From the NCBI RefSeq assembly GCF_024703995.1, contig NZ_JAMXQV010000028.1:62001-126000 (forward strand): a DNA stretch of 64,000 bases. Reading direction: 5' to 3'. The translations under genes and the position numbers were made by a program. The notes below the pieces were generated by a model. It saw only the letters and a program-made list of their open reading frames with translations, was not told the DNA's origin and searched no databases. Below are positions 15,699 through 23,706 of this stretch, in pieces. How positions within the stretch are numbered: the stretch's first letter is position 1; each line of letters starts with the position of its first letter. The stretch comes from Amycolatopsis iheyensis. GTDB lineage: Bacteria > Actinomycetota > Actinomycetes > Mycobacteriales > Pseudonocardiaceae.

Positions 15699-16097
15699 GT
15701 GACCATTCAACGACACAACCCGCCCGGACTGCACACACCGCCGGGGTACCACCACGTGACGGTGGCCGAGGGCCGCCGCACCGTGTACCTGGCCGGCCAG
15801 TGCCCGCTCGCCGCGGACGGCTCGGTGGTCGCAGGCGACGTGCTCGCCCAGACCGACCAGGTCATCGCGAACACCGCGGCCGCGCTCGAGTTCGCGGGCG
15901 CCACGCCGGCCGACGTGGTGCGCACGGTGGTCTACGTCGCGACCGACGACCGCCCGACCCTCGCGGCGGTCTGGGACCGGCTCACGGGGTCGGCGATCGG
16001 CCCCGCGTTCACCTCGGCGAGCACGCTGCTCGGCGTCGCGCGGCTGGGGTTCCCGGGGCAGCTGGTGGAGCTGGACGCGACCGCCGCGCTGGCGTGA
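15699..16097 (+). CDS. RidA (YjgF/YER057c/UK114) family protein
   Basis: Small trimeric enzyme family that hydrolyses reactive enamines and imines, 132 residues. Typical blocks are VYLAGQCPLAADGS, TDQVIANTAAALEFAGA, VVRTVVYVA and the C-terminal VELDATAAL. The catalytic Arg of true RidA (in the RTTVFVKD-type motif) appears as Arg in VVRTVVYV, but the active-site Glu in the final block is replaced by the VELDA form, so deaminase activity is not assured. It is divergent from mtnA; the stop directly abuts the stop of the next gene. Confidence 0.88.
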   Translation: MTIQRHNPPGLHTPPGYHHVTVAEGRRTVYLAGQCPLAADGSVVAGDVLAQTDQVIANTAAALEFAGATPADVVRTVVYVATDDRPTLAAVWDRLTGSAIGPAFTSASTLLGVARLGFPGQLVELDATAALA

Positions 16098-16892
16098 TCA
16101 GAGGCCGGCCATCAGATCGGTCTCGGTGATCCCCGGCCCCTGCCCGGCCCGGATGTACCACTCGGTGCCGAAGGCGAACGCGAAAGCGTCGTCCGGCATG
16201 GCGAGCATGAACATGTCCTCGGTGATCTGGCTCGGGTGCGCCCGCATCGCCTCGCGCTTGACCGCGACGTACTTCGAGACGTCGACCGCCGCCGTGATCT
16301 CGGCCTCCGGCTTCCCGAACTCGACGTTTTCCGGCGGGGTCGGGGCGGCCTCCGGTGGCATCAGCCCTTGTTCCACCGCCGCTTCGAAGCCGCGTTGCAT
16401 GAACTCCCGGTTGAACGTCGCCTGGAAGACCCGGGCGGTGCCGGCCAGCTCGGCGGCGCGGACGCCCACGCGGTGCACCTGGATGTGGTCCGGGTGGCCG
16501 TAGTCGCCGTTGTCGTCGTAGACCGTCAGGACGTCGGCCGACTCCTCGCGCAGGATCGCGGCCAGTTCTTCGGCGGCCTTCTCGACGTCGGCCCGCCAGA
16601 AGCACGCCGGGTCCTCGTTCGTCGGCTCGCCCATCATGCCCGAGTCGCGGTAGCCGAGGAACTCGACGCGTTCGACGCCGAGGATCGCGGCGGCGGCGTG
16701 CGACTCCTGCACGCGCCGCTCCCACAGCTGTTCGCCCTCGGCGAGAAAACCCTCGGGGACTTCGCCGACCTCGCCCTTGGTGGCGACGACGAGCACGACG
16801 CGGTGCCCATCCGCGACGGCCTTGGCCATGACCCCGGCGGTGCGCAGGCATTCGTCGTCCGGGTGGGCGTGGAAGGTGACCAGTGTTGCCAT
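16098..16892 (-). CDS. PIG-L/LmbE family deacetylase (MshB/Mca-like)
   Basis: Zinc-dependent N-acetyl hydrolase fold, 264 residues. The metal motif AHPDDE is at residues 9-14, with the third His in GHPDHIQVH (about 143-151), and the family end motif GTEWYIR. Mycothiol-producing actinomycetes use this family for GlcNAc-inositol deacetylation (MshB) and mycothiol conjugate cleavage (Mca); the length is nearer to Mca, but the assignment is open. A much longer open frame in phase upstream (to 19517) is antisense shadow. Stops of this gene and of the RidA gene touch with no spacer. Confidence 0.88.
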   Translation of the reverse strand: MATLVTFHAHPDDECLRTAGVMAKAVADGHRVVLVVATKGEVGEVPEGFLAEGEQLWERRVQESHAAAAILGVERVEFLGYRDSGMMGEPTNEDPACFWRADVEKAAEELAAILREESADVLTVYDDNGDYGHPDHIQVHRVGVRAAELAGTARVFQATFNREFMQRGFEAAVEQGLMPPEAAPTPPENVEFGKPEAEITAAVDVSKYVAVKREAMRAHPSQITEDMFMLAMPDDAFAFAFGTEWYIRAGQGPGITETDLMAGL

Positions 16893-16931
16893 GTCCGCGA
16901 CGCTACCGGGTGGGTACGACAAAATCCGCTC

Positions 16932-17390
16932 GTGACCGGAGAGAAGAGCACGCTGCAGTTGTTCCTGCGAGCGCAGCGCGAGAGCGTCCTGGCCATCCTC
17001 GACGGCCTCGGCGAGGAGGCGCTGACGACGGCGGTCCTGCCGTCGGGCTGGACCCCGCTGGGCCTGGTGGAGCACCTCGGGGACGCGGAGCGGCACTGGT
17101 TCCAGGAGATCGTCACGGGGGAGGTTGTCCGTCCGGCCGGCCTCGAGCCGCGGACTCCGGAGGTCGTCTTCGCGTACTACGCCGAGCAGTGCCGCCGGTC
17201 GGACGAGATCTTCGCGGTGACGGAGTTGTCCGCGCGGCCGCGGGAACGGCACCCGGGTGTGCTGGGGGAGGAGATCACCGATGTGCGTGGGGTGGTGCTG
17301 CACATGATCGAGGAGACGGCCCGGCACGCGGGGCATCTGGACGTGGTCCGGGAGCTGCTCGACGGCCGCACCGGCCTCGGTCCGCGCTGA
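16932..17390 (+). CDS. DinB-like (DUF664) four-helix protein
   Basis: A 152-residue helical-bundle protein of the DinB/mycothiol-dependent superfamily. Metal-ligand type His residues are in LVEHLGDAERHWFQ (about 50), and in MIEETARHAGHLDVVRELLDG near the C-terminus, the classical DUF664 ending. Such proteins often act as mycothiol S-transferases. GTG start 39 bases after the divergent PIG-L start, so both may be controlled from one intergenic region. It is followed by a hairpin repeat array. Confidence 0.85.
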   Translation: MTGEKSTLQLFLRAQRESVLAILDGLGEEALTTAVLPSGWTPLGLVEHLGDAERHWFQEIVTGEVVRPAGLEPRTPEVVFAYYAEQCRRSDEIFAVTELSARPRERHPGVLGEEITDVRGVVLHMIEETARHAGHLDVVRELLDGRTGLGPR

Positions 17391-17415
17391 GGCTGGTCTT
17401 TCGGGCCTCGGCTCG

Positions 17416-17562
17416 AGCGCCCCAATGTGGCCTTCGGTGCGTGGGATGCACCGAAGGCCGCCTTGGGTGCGTGGGATGCACCGAAGGCCGCCTTGGGTGC
17501 GTGGGATGCACCGAAGGCCGCCTTGGGTGCGCGAGACGCACCGAAGGTGGCCTTGGGGCGCT
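17416..17562. repeat. 30-bp tandem hairpin repeat array, copy 1
   Basis: Four 30-bp units (17431-17460, 17461-17490, 17491-17520, 17521-17550); units 2 and 3 are identical. Each holds a dyad; the first is CCTTCGGTGC, seven bases, GCACCGAAGG. The array is closed by outer inverted repeats AGCGCCCCAA (17416-17425) and TTGGGGCGCT (17553-17562). It lies between the convergent DinB and Fpg genes and contains the last base pair of the Fpg stop codon. A sister array is at 26599-26743. Function is unknown; a bidirectional terminator or attenuation element fits the position. Confidence 0.9.
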
Positions 17563-18361
17563 AGCCGGCCTGCTCTTTCGCGCACCACCACGTCGAGCGT
17601 CCGCCGACCGTGCCGTGGACCATCTCCGCGCCGCAGCGCGGGCAGTGGTCGCCTTCCCGGCGGTGGCCGATGATCTCGCCCGTGTGCACGCCGCCGTGGC
17701 GGATCGCCGCGCGCAACGCCTTGCGCAGTGCCTTGTGGAGGTTCGCCAGGTCGTCCGGGCCGAGCTCGTCGACCGGCCGGGCCGGGCCGATCGCCGCCTG
17801 CCAGAGGGTTTCGTCGGCCAGCAGGTTGCCGATCCCGGCCAGCACCGACTGGTCCAGCAGCCGCGCCTTCACCGGCGCCCGCCCCCGGCCGACGCGTTCG
17901 AGGAAGTCCCGGCGCGACACCTCCCCGGCGTCCGGGCCGAGCGCGTCGAGATCGGGGTCGAGCCGCACCCGGCTGAGGCGGCGGGTGTCGAACAACCGCA
18001 GCTGTTCGCCGTCGGCGAAGGTGAGCCCGAAGCGGAACCACTCCGGCTTCTCCGCGCGGCCGCGGAACCGGGCCGGCCCGGGCGGGCCGCTCTCGCCCGC
18101 GAACCGCAGTTGGCCGGCCATCCCGAGGTGCAGGCCGAGGTTCGGGCCGGGCCGGCCGTCGGCGCCTTCGGTTTCGCACCACAGCGTCTTGCCCCGCCGG
18201 TGCGCCTCGGTCAGCCGCCCACCCTGCAACGCGGCGGCGAGATCCCCGGGCGCATGCGGCCGGCAGACCCAGTCGTCGTGGTCGTCGACGTCGCGGATCT
18301 TCCGGCCGAGCGCCCCCACGAGGACCTGACGGGCGAGTTCGACTTCGGGCAGCTCCGGCAC
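17561..18361 (-). CDS. Fpg/Nei family DNA glycosylase
   Basis: Base-excision repair glycosylase/AP lyase, 266 residues. The catalytic N-terminus PELPEVE (Pro2 after Met removal), the Lys in HRRGKTLWC, the helix-two-turn-helix block VLAGIGNLLADETLW and the DNA-contacting Arg in GGRSTWWC are present. The zinc finger reads CPRC, 16 residues, C, two residues, then Glu: the fourth Cys ligand is missing. GTG start. A 26-bp perfect palindrome lies 20 bases upstream. The substrate (8-oxoguanine or oxidised pyrimidine) cannot be separated here. Confidence 0.9.
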   Translation of the reverse strand: MPELPEVELARQVLVGALGRKIRDVDDHDDWVCRPHAPGDLAAALQGGRLTEAHRRGKTLWCETEGADGRPGPNLGLHLGMAGQLRFAGESGPPGPARFRGRAEKPEWFRFGLTFADGEQLRLFDTRRLSRVRLDPDLDALGPDAGEVSRRDFLERVGRGRAPVKARLLDQSVLAGIGNLLADETLWQAAIGPARPVDELGPDDLANLHKALRKALRAAIRHGGVHTGEIIGHRREGDHCPRCGAEMVHGTVGGRSTWWCAKEQAG

Positions 18362-18380
18362 GCAACCCAGTCTGCCGACT

Positions 18381-18406
18381 CCGGCGCACCGGCGCCGGTG
18401 CGCCGG
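18381..18406. promoter_or_regulatory. Perfect 26-bp palindrome upstream of the Fpg/Nei gene
   Basis: Two 13-base halves, CCGGCGCACCGGC and GCCGGTGCGCCGG, are exact reverse complements with no spacer. It begins 20 bases upstream of the glycosylase GTG. It could be an operator or a transcript hairpin; GC richness raises the chance of symmetry, but 13 of 13 pairs is notable. The rest of the 234-base gap to 18595 shows only degenerate GC-rich repeats. Confidence 0.5.
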
Positions 18407-18595
18407 TCAGGCGGATCGGGGCAGCGGCGGGAGGGCAATGGGGGCGGTGTGGCGGGTCGAGCCGTCGACTCCGCCCCGCGCGCCGGTTCGGGCGAGGTCG
18501 GTCAAGCCGCTGACCAGCCGGCCCGGGGCGCGCTCGCGCCGGTCCGGGCGATGGCGCGGCATCGCCGACCAGCCCGCCGACTCCGCCCATCCCGT

Positions 18596-19750
18596 TCAGG
18601 GACGACAGTCCCGGCGCACCACCGCCAACGCCGGCAGCAGCACCACCGCCGCAACCGCGAAGGTCGCCGCATAGCCGACCGAGCCGATGAGCAGGCCCGC
18701 CCCGAGCGCACCAGCCGCCATGCCCAAGTCGTAAGCCGCGTTCCAGATCGCGCTCACTGCGCTTTCGCCCCCCGCCGGGACTCGGGCGTACATCAGGACC
18801 AGCGTCGCGTTCTGCAGTGCGCCGAACCCCGCGCCCAGCACCACCGCGCCGCCCAGCACCGCCGCCGGCGTCGCCGTGTACGCGATCGCCGCCATCCCGA
18901 TGGCCGACAGCACCACGCCCGGCACCAGCAGCCGGCCGGGGCCGTGGCGGTCGCCCACCCGGCCGGCGAACCAGCGAGCCACCGTCGCCGCTGCCTGCTG
19001 GGCGAGCAACGCGCCCGCCGCGATCCACGCCGGCTGGTCCGACGTCGCGAGCGGCAGGAACGTCACCACCACGCCGACCGCCGCGGCCGCCACCGCGAAG
19101 ACCGTCGCGGGCCGGGTCAGCACGGCGTTGCGCAGGCCGGCCACGACGCCGTGGCCGCCGTCCTCCCGCCGGGTCGCCGCGTGGCGCGGCAGGCCGGGCA
19201 CCGACAGCAGCGCCAGGAGCGTGGCCACCGTCGTCGCGACGAACACCGGCGTGAACCCCCAGTGCGCCGCCGCCCACACGCCGGCCGGCAACGCGAGCAG
19301 GCTCGGGATCCCGCCGACGATCCCGACGAGCGCCAAGCCCTCGCCCCGCCGGTCCGCGGGGATCAGCAAGGCGGTGACGGCCCCGCCGGCCACGATCGCG
19401 ATGGCGAACCCGATCCCGCGCACCACGCTGACCGCGACGATCACGCGGACGTCCGAGCTGAAGGCCAGCACCGCGGTCGGCGCGCCGAGCAGGACCAGCC
19501 CGACGGCCAGCGCCCACCGGTACCCGACCCGGGCGATCAGCCTCGGCGTCACCAGCTCGGCGGCCACGGTGGCCAGCAGGAGCGCGACCGTCGCGAGCCC
19601 CGCGCCGCTGTCGGAGCCGGTCTGCTTCGCGAACAGCGGCACCACCGACAGCGGGAGGTAGAAGCCGATCGACGAGCCGACGATCGACACGAAACGCAGG
19701 AGCAGGGCGCGGGAGACGAGTCGCGGCTTCAGCTGCAGGTCAGTGGTCAT
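18596..19750 (-). CDS. MFS transporter
   Basis: Twelve-segment major facilitator of 384 residues. The family loop after segment 2 is PRLIARVGYRWALAVG, and the loop after segment 8 is FAGRVGDRHGPGRLLVPG. A drug or metabolite efflux role is likely by family, but the substrate is unknown. It is divergent from the MocR regulator with 47 bases between starts, a common arrangement of a transporter and its regulator. Confidence 0.88.
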   Translation of the reverse strand: MTTDLQLKPRLVSRALLLRFVSIVGSSIGFYLPLSVVPLFAKQTGSDSGAGLATVALLLATVAAELVTPRLIARVGYRWALAVGLVLLGAPTAVLAFSSDVRVIVAVSVVRGIGFAIAIVAGGAVTALLIPADRRGEGLALVGIVGGIPSLLALPAGVWAAAHWGFTPVFVATTVATLLALLSVPGLPRHAATRREDGGHGVVAGLRNAVLTRPATVFAVAAAAVGVVVTFLPLATSDQPAWIAAGALLAQQAAATVARWFAGRVGDRHGPGRLLVPGVVLSAIGMAAIAYTATPAAVLGGAVVLGAGFGALQNATLVLMYARVPAGGESAVSAIWNAAYDLGMAAGALGAGLLIGSVGYAATFAVAAVVLLPALAVVRRDCRP

Positions 19751-19768
19751 GCCAAGAACGCTAGAAGC

Positions 19769-19796
19769 GAACCGGGTCACCGGTAAGGTCCAGTTC
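19769..19796. promoter_or_regulatory. Candidate MocR operator between MFS and MocR genes
   Basis: Inverted arms GAACCGG (19769-19775) and CCAGTTC (19790-19796) match at six of seven pairs across 14 bases, and direct repeats of ACCGG lie within. It ends just before the MocR ATG in the only intergenic space. Inference from symmetry and position. Confidence 0.35.
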
Positions 19797-19797
19797 C

Positions 19798-21207
19798 ATG
19801 GCTGTGGAGTGGGCCGGTTCGGGACCGGAGCTGCTGTTCACGATCGACCGCGACAGCGGCGCCGGCCTTCGCGCCCAGCTGGAAGACCAGCTGCGGGACG
19901 CCATCCGCGGCGGCCGCCTGGCGGGCGGGGAGCGGCTGCCGTCCTCGCGCGAGCTCGCCCGCGGCCTCGGCCTTTCGCGCGGGCTCGTCCAGGACTGCTA
20001 CGCCCAGCTGCAGGCCGAGGGCTACCTCAGCAGCCGCCCGGGCTCGGCGACGCGGGTGGCCGCGGTGGCCCACCCGGCGGCGCCACCGGAGACGGCGACG
20101 GCGAGCCGGCGGCGCCACGCCGTCGCCGACTTCCGCCACGGCGTCCCCGACCTGCGCCTCGCCCCGCGCGAGGACTGGGCGTGGGCCGTGCGGGAGGTCT
20201 GCCGCACCGCGCCGAACACCGCGTTCGACTACGGCGACCCGATCGGCGACCGGCGGCTGCGGGAGGTGCTCGCGGCGTACCTGCGCCGGGTGCGGGCGGT
20301 CGCGGCGAGCGCCGACCAGGTCGTCGTCTGCGCCGGCATGGCCCAGGCCCTCGGGCTCGTGCTGCGCGTCCTCGCCGCCGATGGCGTCGAAGCACTCGCT
20401 TTCGAGGACCCTGGTGCCGTCCGCTCGACGACGGAACAGGCCGAGGCAGCCGGCTTGGCGGCAGTGCCCGTGCCGGTCGACGAAGACGGCCTCGACGTCG
20501 CCGCGCTCGAACGCAGCGGGGCGCGCGCGGTGCTCGTGACGCCGGCCCACCAGTGGCCCACCGGTGTGGTGCTCGCCGGGCACCGCCGCCGCGAGCTGCT
20601 CGACTGGGCGCGCCGGCACGACGGCGTCGTCATCGAAGACGACTACGACGCCGAATTCCGCTACGACCGCGACCCGGTCGGCTCTCTGCAGGGCCTCGAC
20701 CCCGGCCACGTCGTGTCCCTCGGCACGGTCAGCAAGTCGCTCGCACCGGCGTTGCGCCTGGGCTGGCTGGTCACGCCCCCGCGCCTGAGGGCCGCACTGG
20801 CGCGGGAAAAGCTGGTGACCGACCGCGGCAGCCCGGGTCTGGACCAGCTGGCGCTCGCGCTGCTCATCGAGTCCGGGCGCTACGACCGCCACCTGCGCCG
20901 TGCCCGCACCGAGTACGCGGCCCGGCGCGAGACGCTCGTGTCCGCGCTGGCCGCGCACGCGCCCGGGGTCCGCGTCACCGGGCTCGCCGCGGGCTTCCAC
21001 GCGATCCTGCACCTGCCGCCGGGCGCCGACGAGGAGCGGGTGATCGCCGCGGCCGCCGAGCGGGGTGTCGGGCTCTACGGCCTCGGCGTCATGCACCGGA
21101 CGCCGTCGCCGGAACCCCGGCTGGTGCTGGGGTTCGGCGACACCCCGCGCCCGGCGATCGTCGCGGGGGTCGCCGCCGTCGCCGATCTCTTTTCAGGCGT
21201 CGACTGA
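19798..21207 (+). CDS. MocR-type regulator (GntR HTH fused to PLP aminotransferase-like domain)
   Basis: A 469-residue regulator. The GntR winged helix is at about residues 20-85 (AIRGGRLAGGERLPSSRELA, LGLSRGLVQDCYAQL). The fold-type I aminotransferase domain follows, with DYGDPIGDRRLREVLAAYL, VLVTPAHQWPTG, IEDDYDAEFRYD and the PLP Lys313 in GTVSKSLAPALRLGW. PdxR-like members sense PLP. It probably regulates the divergent MFS gene. The last 15 bases overlap the convergent VOC gene. Confidence 0.92.
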   Translation: MAVEWAGSGPELLFTIDRDSGAGLRAQLEDQLRDAIRGGRLAGGERLPSSRELARGLGLSRGLVQDCYAQLQAEGYLSSRPGSATRVAAVAHPAAPPETATASRRRHAVADFRHGVPDLRLAPREDWAWAVREVCRTAPNTAFDYGDPIGDRRLREVLAAYLRRVRAVAASADQVVVCAGMAQALGLVLRVLAADGVEALAFEDPGAVRSTTEQAEAAGLAAVPVPVDEDGLDVAALERSGARAVLVTPAHQWPTGVVLAGHRRRELLDWARRHDGVVIEDDYDAEFRYDRDPVGSLQGLDPGHVVSLGTVSKSLAPALRLGWLVTPPRLRAALAREKLVTDRGSPGLDQLALALLIESGRYDRHLRRARTEYAARRETLVSALAAHAPGVRVTGLAAGFHAILHLPPGADEERVIAAAAERGVGLYGLGVMHRTPSPEPRLVLGFGDTPRPAIVAGVAAVADLFSGVD

Positions 21208-21822
21208 GTGGTTCGTCGTGACTTCCCAGGCGAACCCGTCCAGGTCGGTGAACGGCTCGGCGGCGTGGTTGACGGCGATCCGGTGCGAACCGGTGCCCTC
21301 GTGCGGGACGCCGGCCTGCTTGGCGAGCGCCTTGCGGCGGTAGAGCGCCAGCTTGATCGCGCTGGAGCCGCCTTCGAACTCGACGTACATGCGGCCGAAG
21401 CTCTTGGCGACGGTGAGCCCGTGCTCGACGTAGAACTTCTTGCCGGCGATGATGTCGTCGAGGCCGAGCAGCAGCACGACGGCGTCGAACTCGCGGGTGG
21501 CGGGGCCGGTGTTCTTCTTCGCCGAGGTGGCGATGGTCCAGATCGCGCCGTCGGGCGCCTGGACGGCGCCGCCGTAGCCCCACATGGACTTCGCGGCGGG
21601 CTTGAGCGAGGTGGCCCCGGCGGCGAGGGCGGTGCCGATGAGGGAGTCGACGTCGTTGGGCTGGGCGACGGTGAGGGAGAGGGTGTAGCCGCGGAAGCCC
21701 TCCGACGCGTCCTTCGCGACGCGGAACCGGAGCTGGGTGGTGAGGCCGAAGGCGTCGGCGTAGAAGCGCTCGGCGGCGGCGACGTCGGAAACTTCGAGGG
21801 TGATGGAGTCGATGTTCGTCAT
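21193..21822 (-). CDS. VOC (glyoxalase/bleomycin resistance-like) family protein, two-domain
   Basis: A 209-residue protein made of two vicinal-oxygen-chelate modules. The first spans about residues 1-110 (ISITLEVSDV-type start, ERFYADAFGL, QAPDGAIWTIATS); the second spans 115-205 (VLLLGLDDIIAGKKFYVEHG, PFTDLDGFAWEVTTN). Enzymatic function is not evident. Downstream of two unknown genes on the same strand with a 57-base gap, convergent and overlapping with the MocR gene. Confidence 0.85.
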   Translation of the reverse strand: MTNIDSITLEVSDVAAAERFYADAFGLTTQLRFRVAKDASEGFRGYTLSLTVAQPNDVDSLIGTALAAGATSLKPAAKSMWGYGGAVQAPDGAIWTIATSAKKNTGPATREFDAVVLLLGLDDIIAGKKFYVEHGLTVAKSFGRMYVEFEGGSSAIKLALYRRKALAKQAGVPHEGTGSHRIAVNHAAEPFTDLDGFAWEVTTNHSVDA

Positions 21823-21879
21823 GCCGGTAACGCTAGGTCCGCGGCGGTGACCTGCGCTTCTCGATTCCTGATCGGTCTG

Positions 21880-22263
21880 TCAGAGCGCCCAGCGGCCCCG
21901 TTTCGGCCCGGTGAACCAGGCCGCGGCCCGCGCCGGGTCGCCGGCGGCGGCCTCGATGCCGTCGGGCCCGCGGAACTCGACCCCGGCGGTCTCCGCGCGC
22001 AGTCCGTCGTCCCAGTTGAGGTCCCCGGGACTCCAGCCGCCGCGCATGCCGCGGTCGTCGAAGTCCAGCCGGAGCACAGCGGTGATCCGGTCGTCTTCGA
22101 CGAGGTCCAGGGACACCATCAGCCACGGCGTCCCGTCGTCGTCGGCGTGCAGCCAGTAGTCGAGGCCGGGCAGCAGCGCGTCCAGCGCGGCCATGAAGTC
22201 GCGCTCGCGGTCGGTGGGCGGGCGGTCGCTCGACCCGCCCCAGTCGATCCCTGCCGCGGTCAA
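21880..22263 (-). CDS. Hypothetical protein
   Basis: Not recognised. The 127-residue acidic product is rich in Asp and Trp (GLDYWLHADDDGTPWLMVSLDL, cited as a block of the first half) and ends GPKRGRWAL. No signal peptide or membrane segment. A TTG that overlaps the stop of the upstream gene (TTGA) is the best start I can find; a later Met (MAALDALL) would shorten it by 23 residues. Codon positions follow the high-GC pattern of a real gene. Probably co-transcribed with the preceding gene. Confidence 0.6.
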   Translation of the reverse strand: MTAAGIDWGGSSDRPPTDRERDFMAALDALLPGLDYWLHADDDGTPWLMVSLDLVEDDRITAVLRLDFDDRGMRGGWSPGDLNWDDGLRAETAGVEFRGPDGIEAAAGDPARAAAWFTGPKRGRWAL

Positions 22264-22721
22264 TGCTCGTTCTTGATGACGAAGTACGAGCCGCGGATCG
22301 TGCCGGCCAGCTTGGACTTCTGGCGGGCGAACTTGAACGCCCCCAGCTCCGCGGGCACGTCCATCCCGTCCGACAGCTTGAAGCCGACCGCTCGCTTGCC
22401 GCCGTCGTCGAGGGTGTACATCACGTTGATCGACAGGCCGTTTTCGTAGAACACGTAAGCCATCCGGATGTTCTCGACCTGGAACTCCGTCGCCTCCAAG
22501 GGGCGTGACTCGATGACGAGGTCGCGCTCGTCCTTGAGAATGCCACTCACCCAGCCGATCGTCTCGGCGGCGTCGGCCGCCGGCTCGACGGTGAAGACGT
22601 GGTCGTACTTGTTCTTGAAGTACCGGGCCTCGTTCGCCCGCAGGCCGGCGAGCGCGTCGGCGACCGGGGACGACTCCAGGCCGGCGGTCGACACGGTGGT
22701 GAAGTCCACGGCGTGGGGCAT
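22260..22721 (-). CDS. Hypothetical protein
   Basis: Not recognised. A 153-residue soluble protein (MPHAVDFTTVSTAGLESSPV start), mixed alpha/beta composition, with no Cys, signal or membrane segment. It has a moderately basic C-terminal half (KFARQKSKLAGTIRGSYFVI). It overlaps the next gene by four bases, suggesting a two-gene unit of unknown role. Divergent from the MBL-fold gene with 67 bases between starts. Confidence 0.75.
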   Translation of the reverse strand: MPHAVDFTTVSTAGLESSPVADALAGLRANEARYFKNKYDHVFTVEPAADAAETIGWVSGILKDERDLVIESRPLEATEFQVENIRMAYVFYENGLSINVMYTLDDGGKRAVGFKLSDGMDVPAELGAFKFARQKSKLAGTIRGSYFVIKNEH

Positions 22722-22788
22722 GACGGGCTCCTTCGGCTCGAACTCGGCGTACCGGCCATCGTAGAGCGTTCCAGGCTACTGTGGACGG

Positions 22789-23544
22789 ATGCTGAAGCAG
22801 GTGGCGGACGGTGTCTGGGTCCGGCAGAGCGACTGGGTCCACAGCAACGCCGTCGTCGTGCGGGGGGACGACGGGCTCGTCCTGGTCGATCCCGGCATCT
22901 CCGGCGCCGATCTCGAGGAGCTCGCCGACGACGTCGAGCGGCTGGGCCTGCCCGTCGTCGCCGGGTTTGCCACGCACTTGCACTGGGACCACTTGCTCTG
23001 GCACTCCCGGTTCGGCGACGTGCCGCGCTACGCCACCACCGCCTGCGCGCAAGCCGCCGGTGCGGTGCGGGAACGCGCGCAGGCGATGGCCGCGGAAAGC
23101 GCGGCCGGCATCCCGCTCGACCTGATCGGGCTCGTCACCCCGCTGCCCGCCGACGGGGGACCGCTGCCGGGCGAGCTCGTCGAGCACGACGCGCACGCCG
23201 TCGGGCACGCCGCTGTTCTGCTCGCCGACCGCGGGGTGCTGCTGGCCGGCGACATGCTCTCCGACGTCCTGATCCCGATGCTCGACCCCCGCCGCCCCGG
23301 CCAGCCCGACGCCTACGCGGCCGCGCTCGACCGGCTGGGTGCGGCCACCGAGCACGTCGACGTCCTGGTTCCCGGCCACGGCTCGGTTGCCCGGGGACCC
23401 GAGGTGGCGGCCCGGCTCGCCGCCGATCGCGCGTACCTCGACGCGCTGCGCCGCGGGGCCGAACCGGCCGACGCGCGGCTCGAGCAGGACTGGCTTTCCG
23501 GTCCGCACCAAGCCAACTTGGCGGCGGTAGGCCGGTCAGGCTGA
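22789..23544 (+). CDS. Metallo-beta-lactamase fold hydrolase
   Basis: A 251-residue MBL-fold protein. The metal motif THLHWDH (about residues 62-68) has Trp-Asp in place of the second Ala-Asp pair of THxHxDH, and later ligands are His in VGHAAVLLADRGVLLAGDM and in LVPGHGS. Closest in layout to glyoxalase II-like or lactonase-like hydrolases; the substrate is unknown. The last 14 codons lie in a 106-bp tandem duplication (copy A). Confidence 0.85.
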   Translation: MLKQVADGVWVRQSDWVHSNAVVVRGDDGLVLVDPGISGADLEELADDVERLGLPVVAGFATHLHWDHLLWHSRFGDVPRYATTACAQAAGAVRERAQAMAAESAAGIPLDLIGLVTPLPADGGPLPGELVEHDAHAVGHAAVLLADRGVLLAGDMLSDVLIPMLDPRRPGQPDAYAAALDRLGAATEHVDVLVPGHGSVARGPEVAARLAADRAYLDALRRGAEPADARLEQDWLSGPHQANLAAVGRSG

Positions 23545-23706
23545 CGGCGGCAGGGTCCGCCGCAGGAACGCCGTGGTCAGGTCCCGGGGCCGGGTCGCGG
23601 CTTCCGGCCCGCACCAGGCGAACCTGGCGGCGGTCGGTCGGTCAGGCTGACAGTGGCAGCGTCTGCCGCAGGAACGCCGTGGTCAGGTCCCAGGCCCGCG
23701 CCGCCG
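23495..23706. repeat. 106-bp tandem duplication at a convergent gene junction
   Basis: Copy A 23495-23600 and copy B 23601-23706, about 85% alike by eye, offset exactly 106. Each copy carries the 3' tail of the MBL gene and, antisense, the 3' tail of the dienelactone hydrolase gene. Copy A ends the real MBL gene and holds a spare hydrolase tail; copy B ends the real hydrolase and holds a spare MBL tail whose 14-codon reading (GPHQANLAAVGRSG) is unchanged by any nucleotide difference. Confidence 0.85.

Noticed and set aside
17416-17562. CRISPR array
   Set aside because: The units follow each other with no variable spacers; identical 30-bp tandem units with internal dyads and no cas genes rule it out.
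16098-19517. A single 1139-residue minus-strand protein ending in the PIG-L domain
   Set aside because: The upstream part is antisense or out of frame to DinB, Fpg and MFS genes and runs through the repeat array; the PIG-L start at 16892 is clear.
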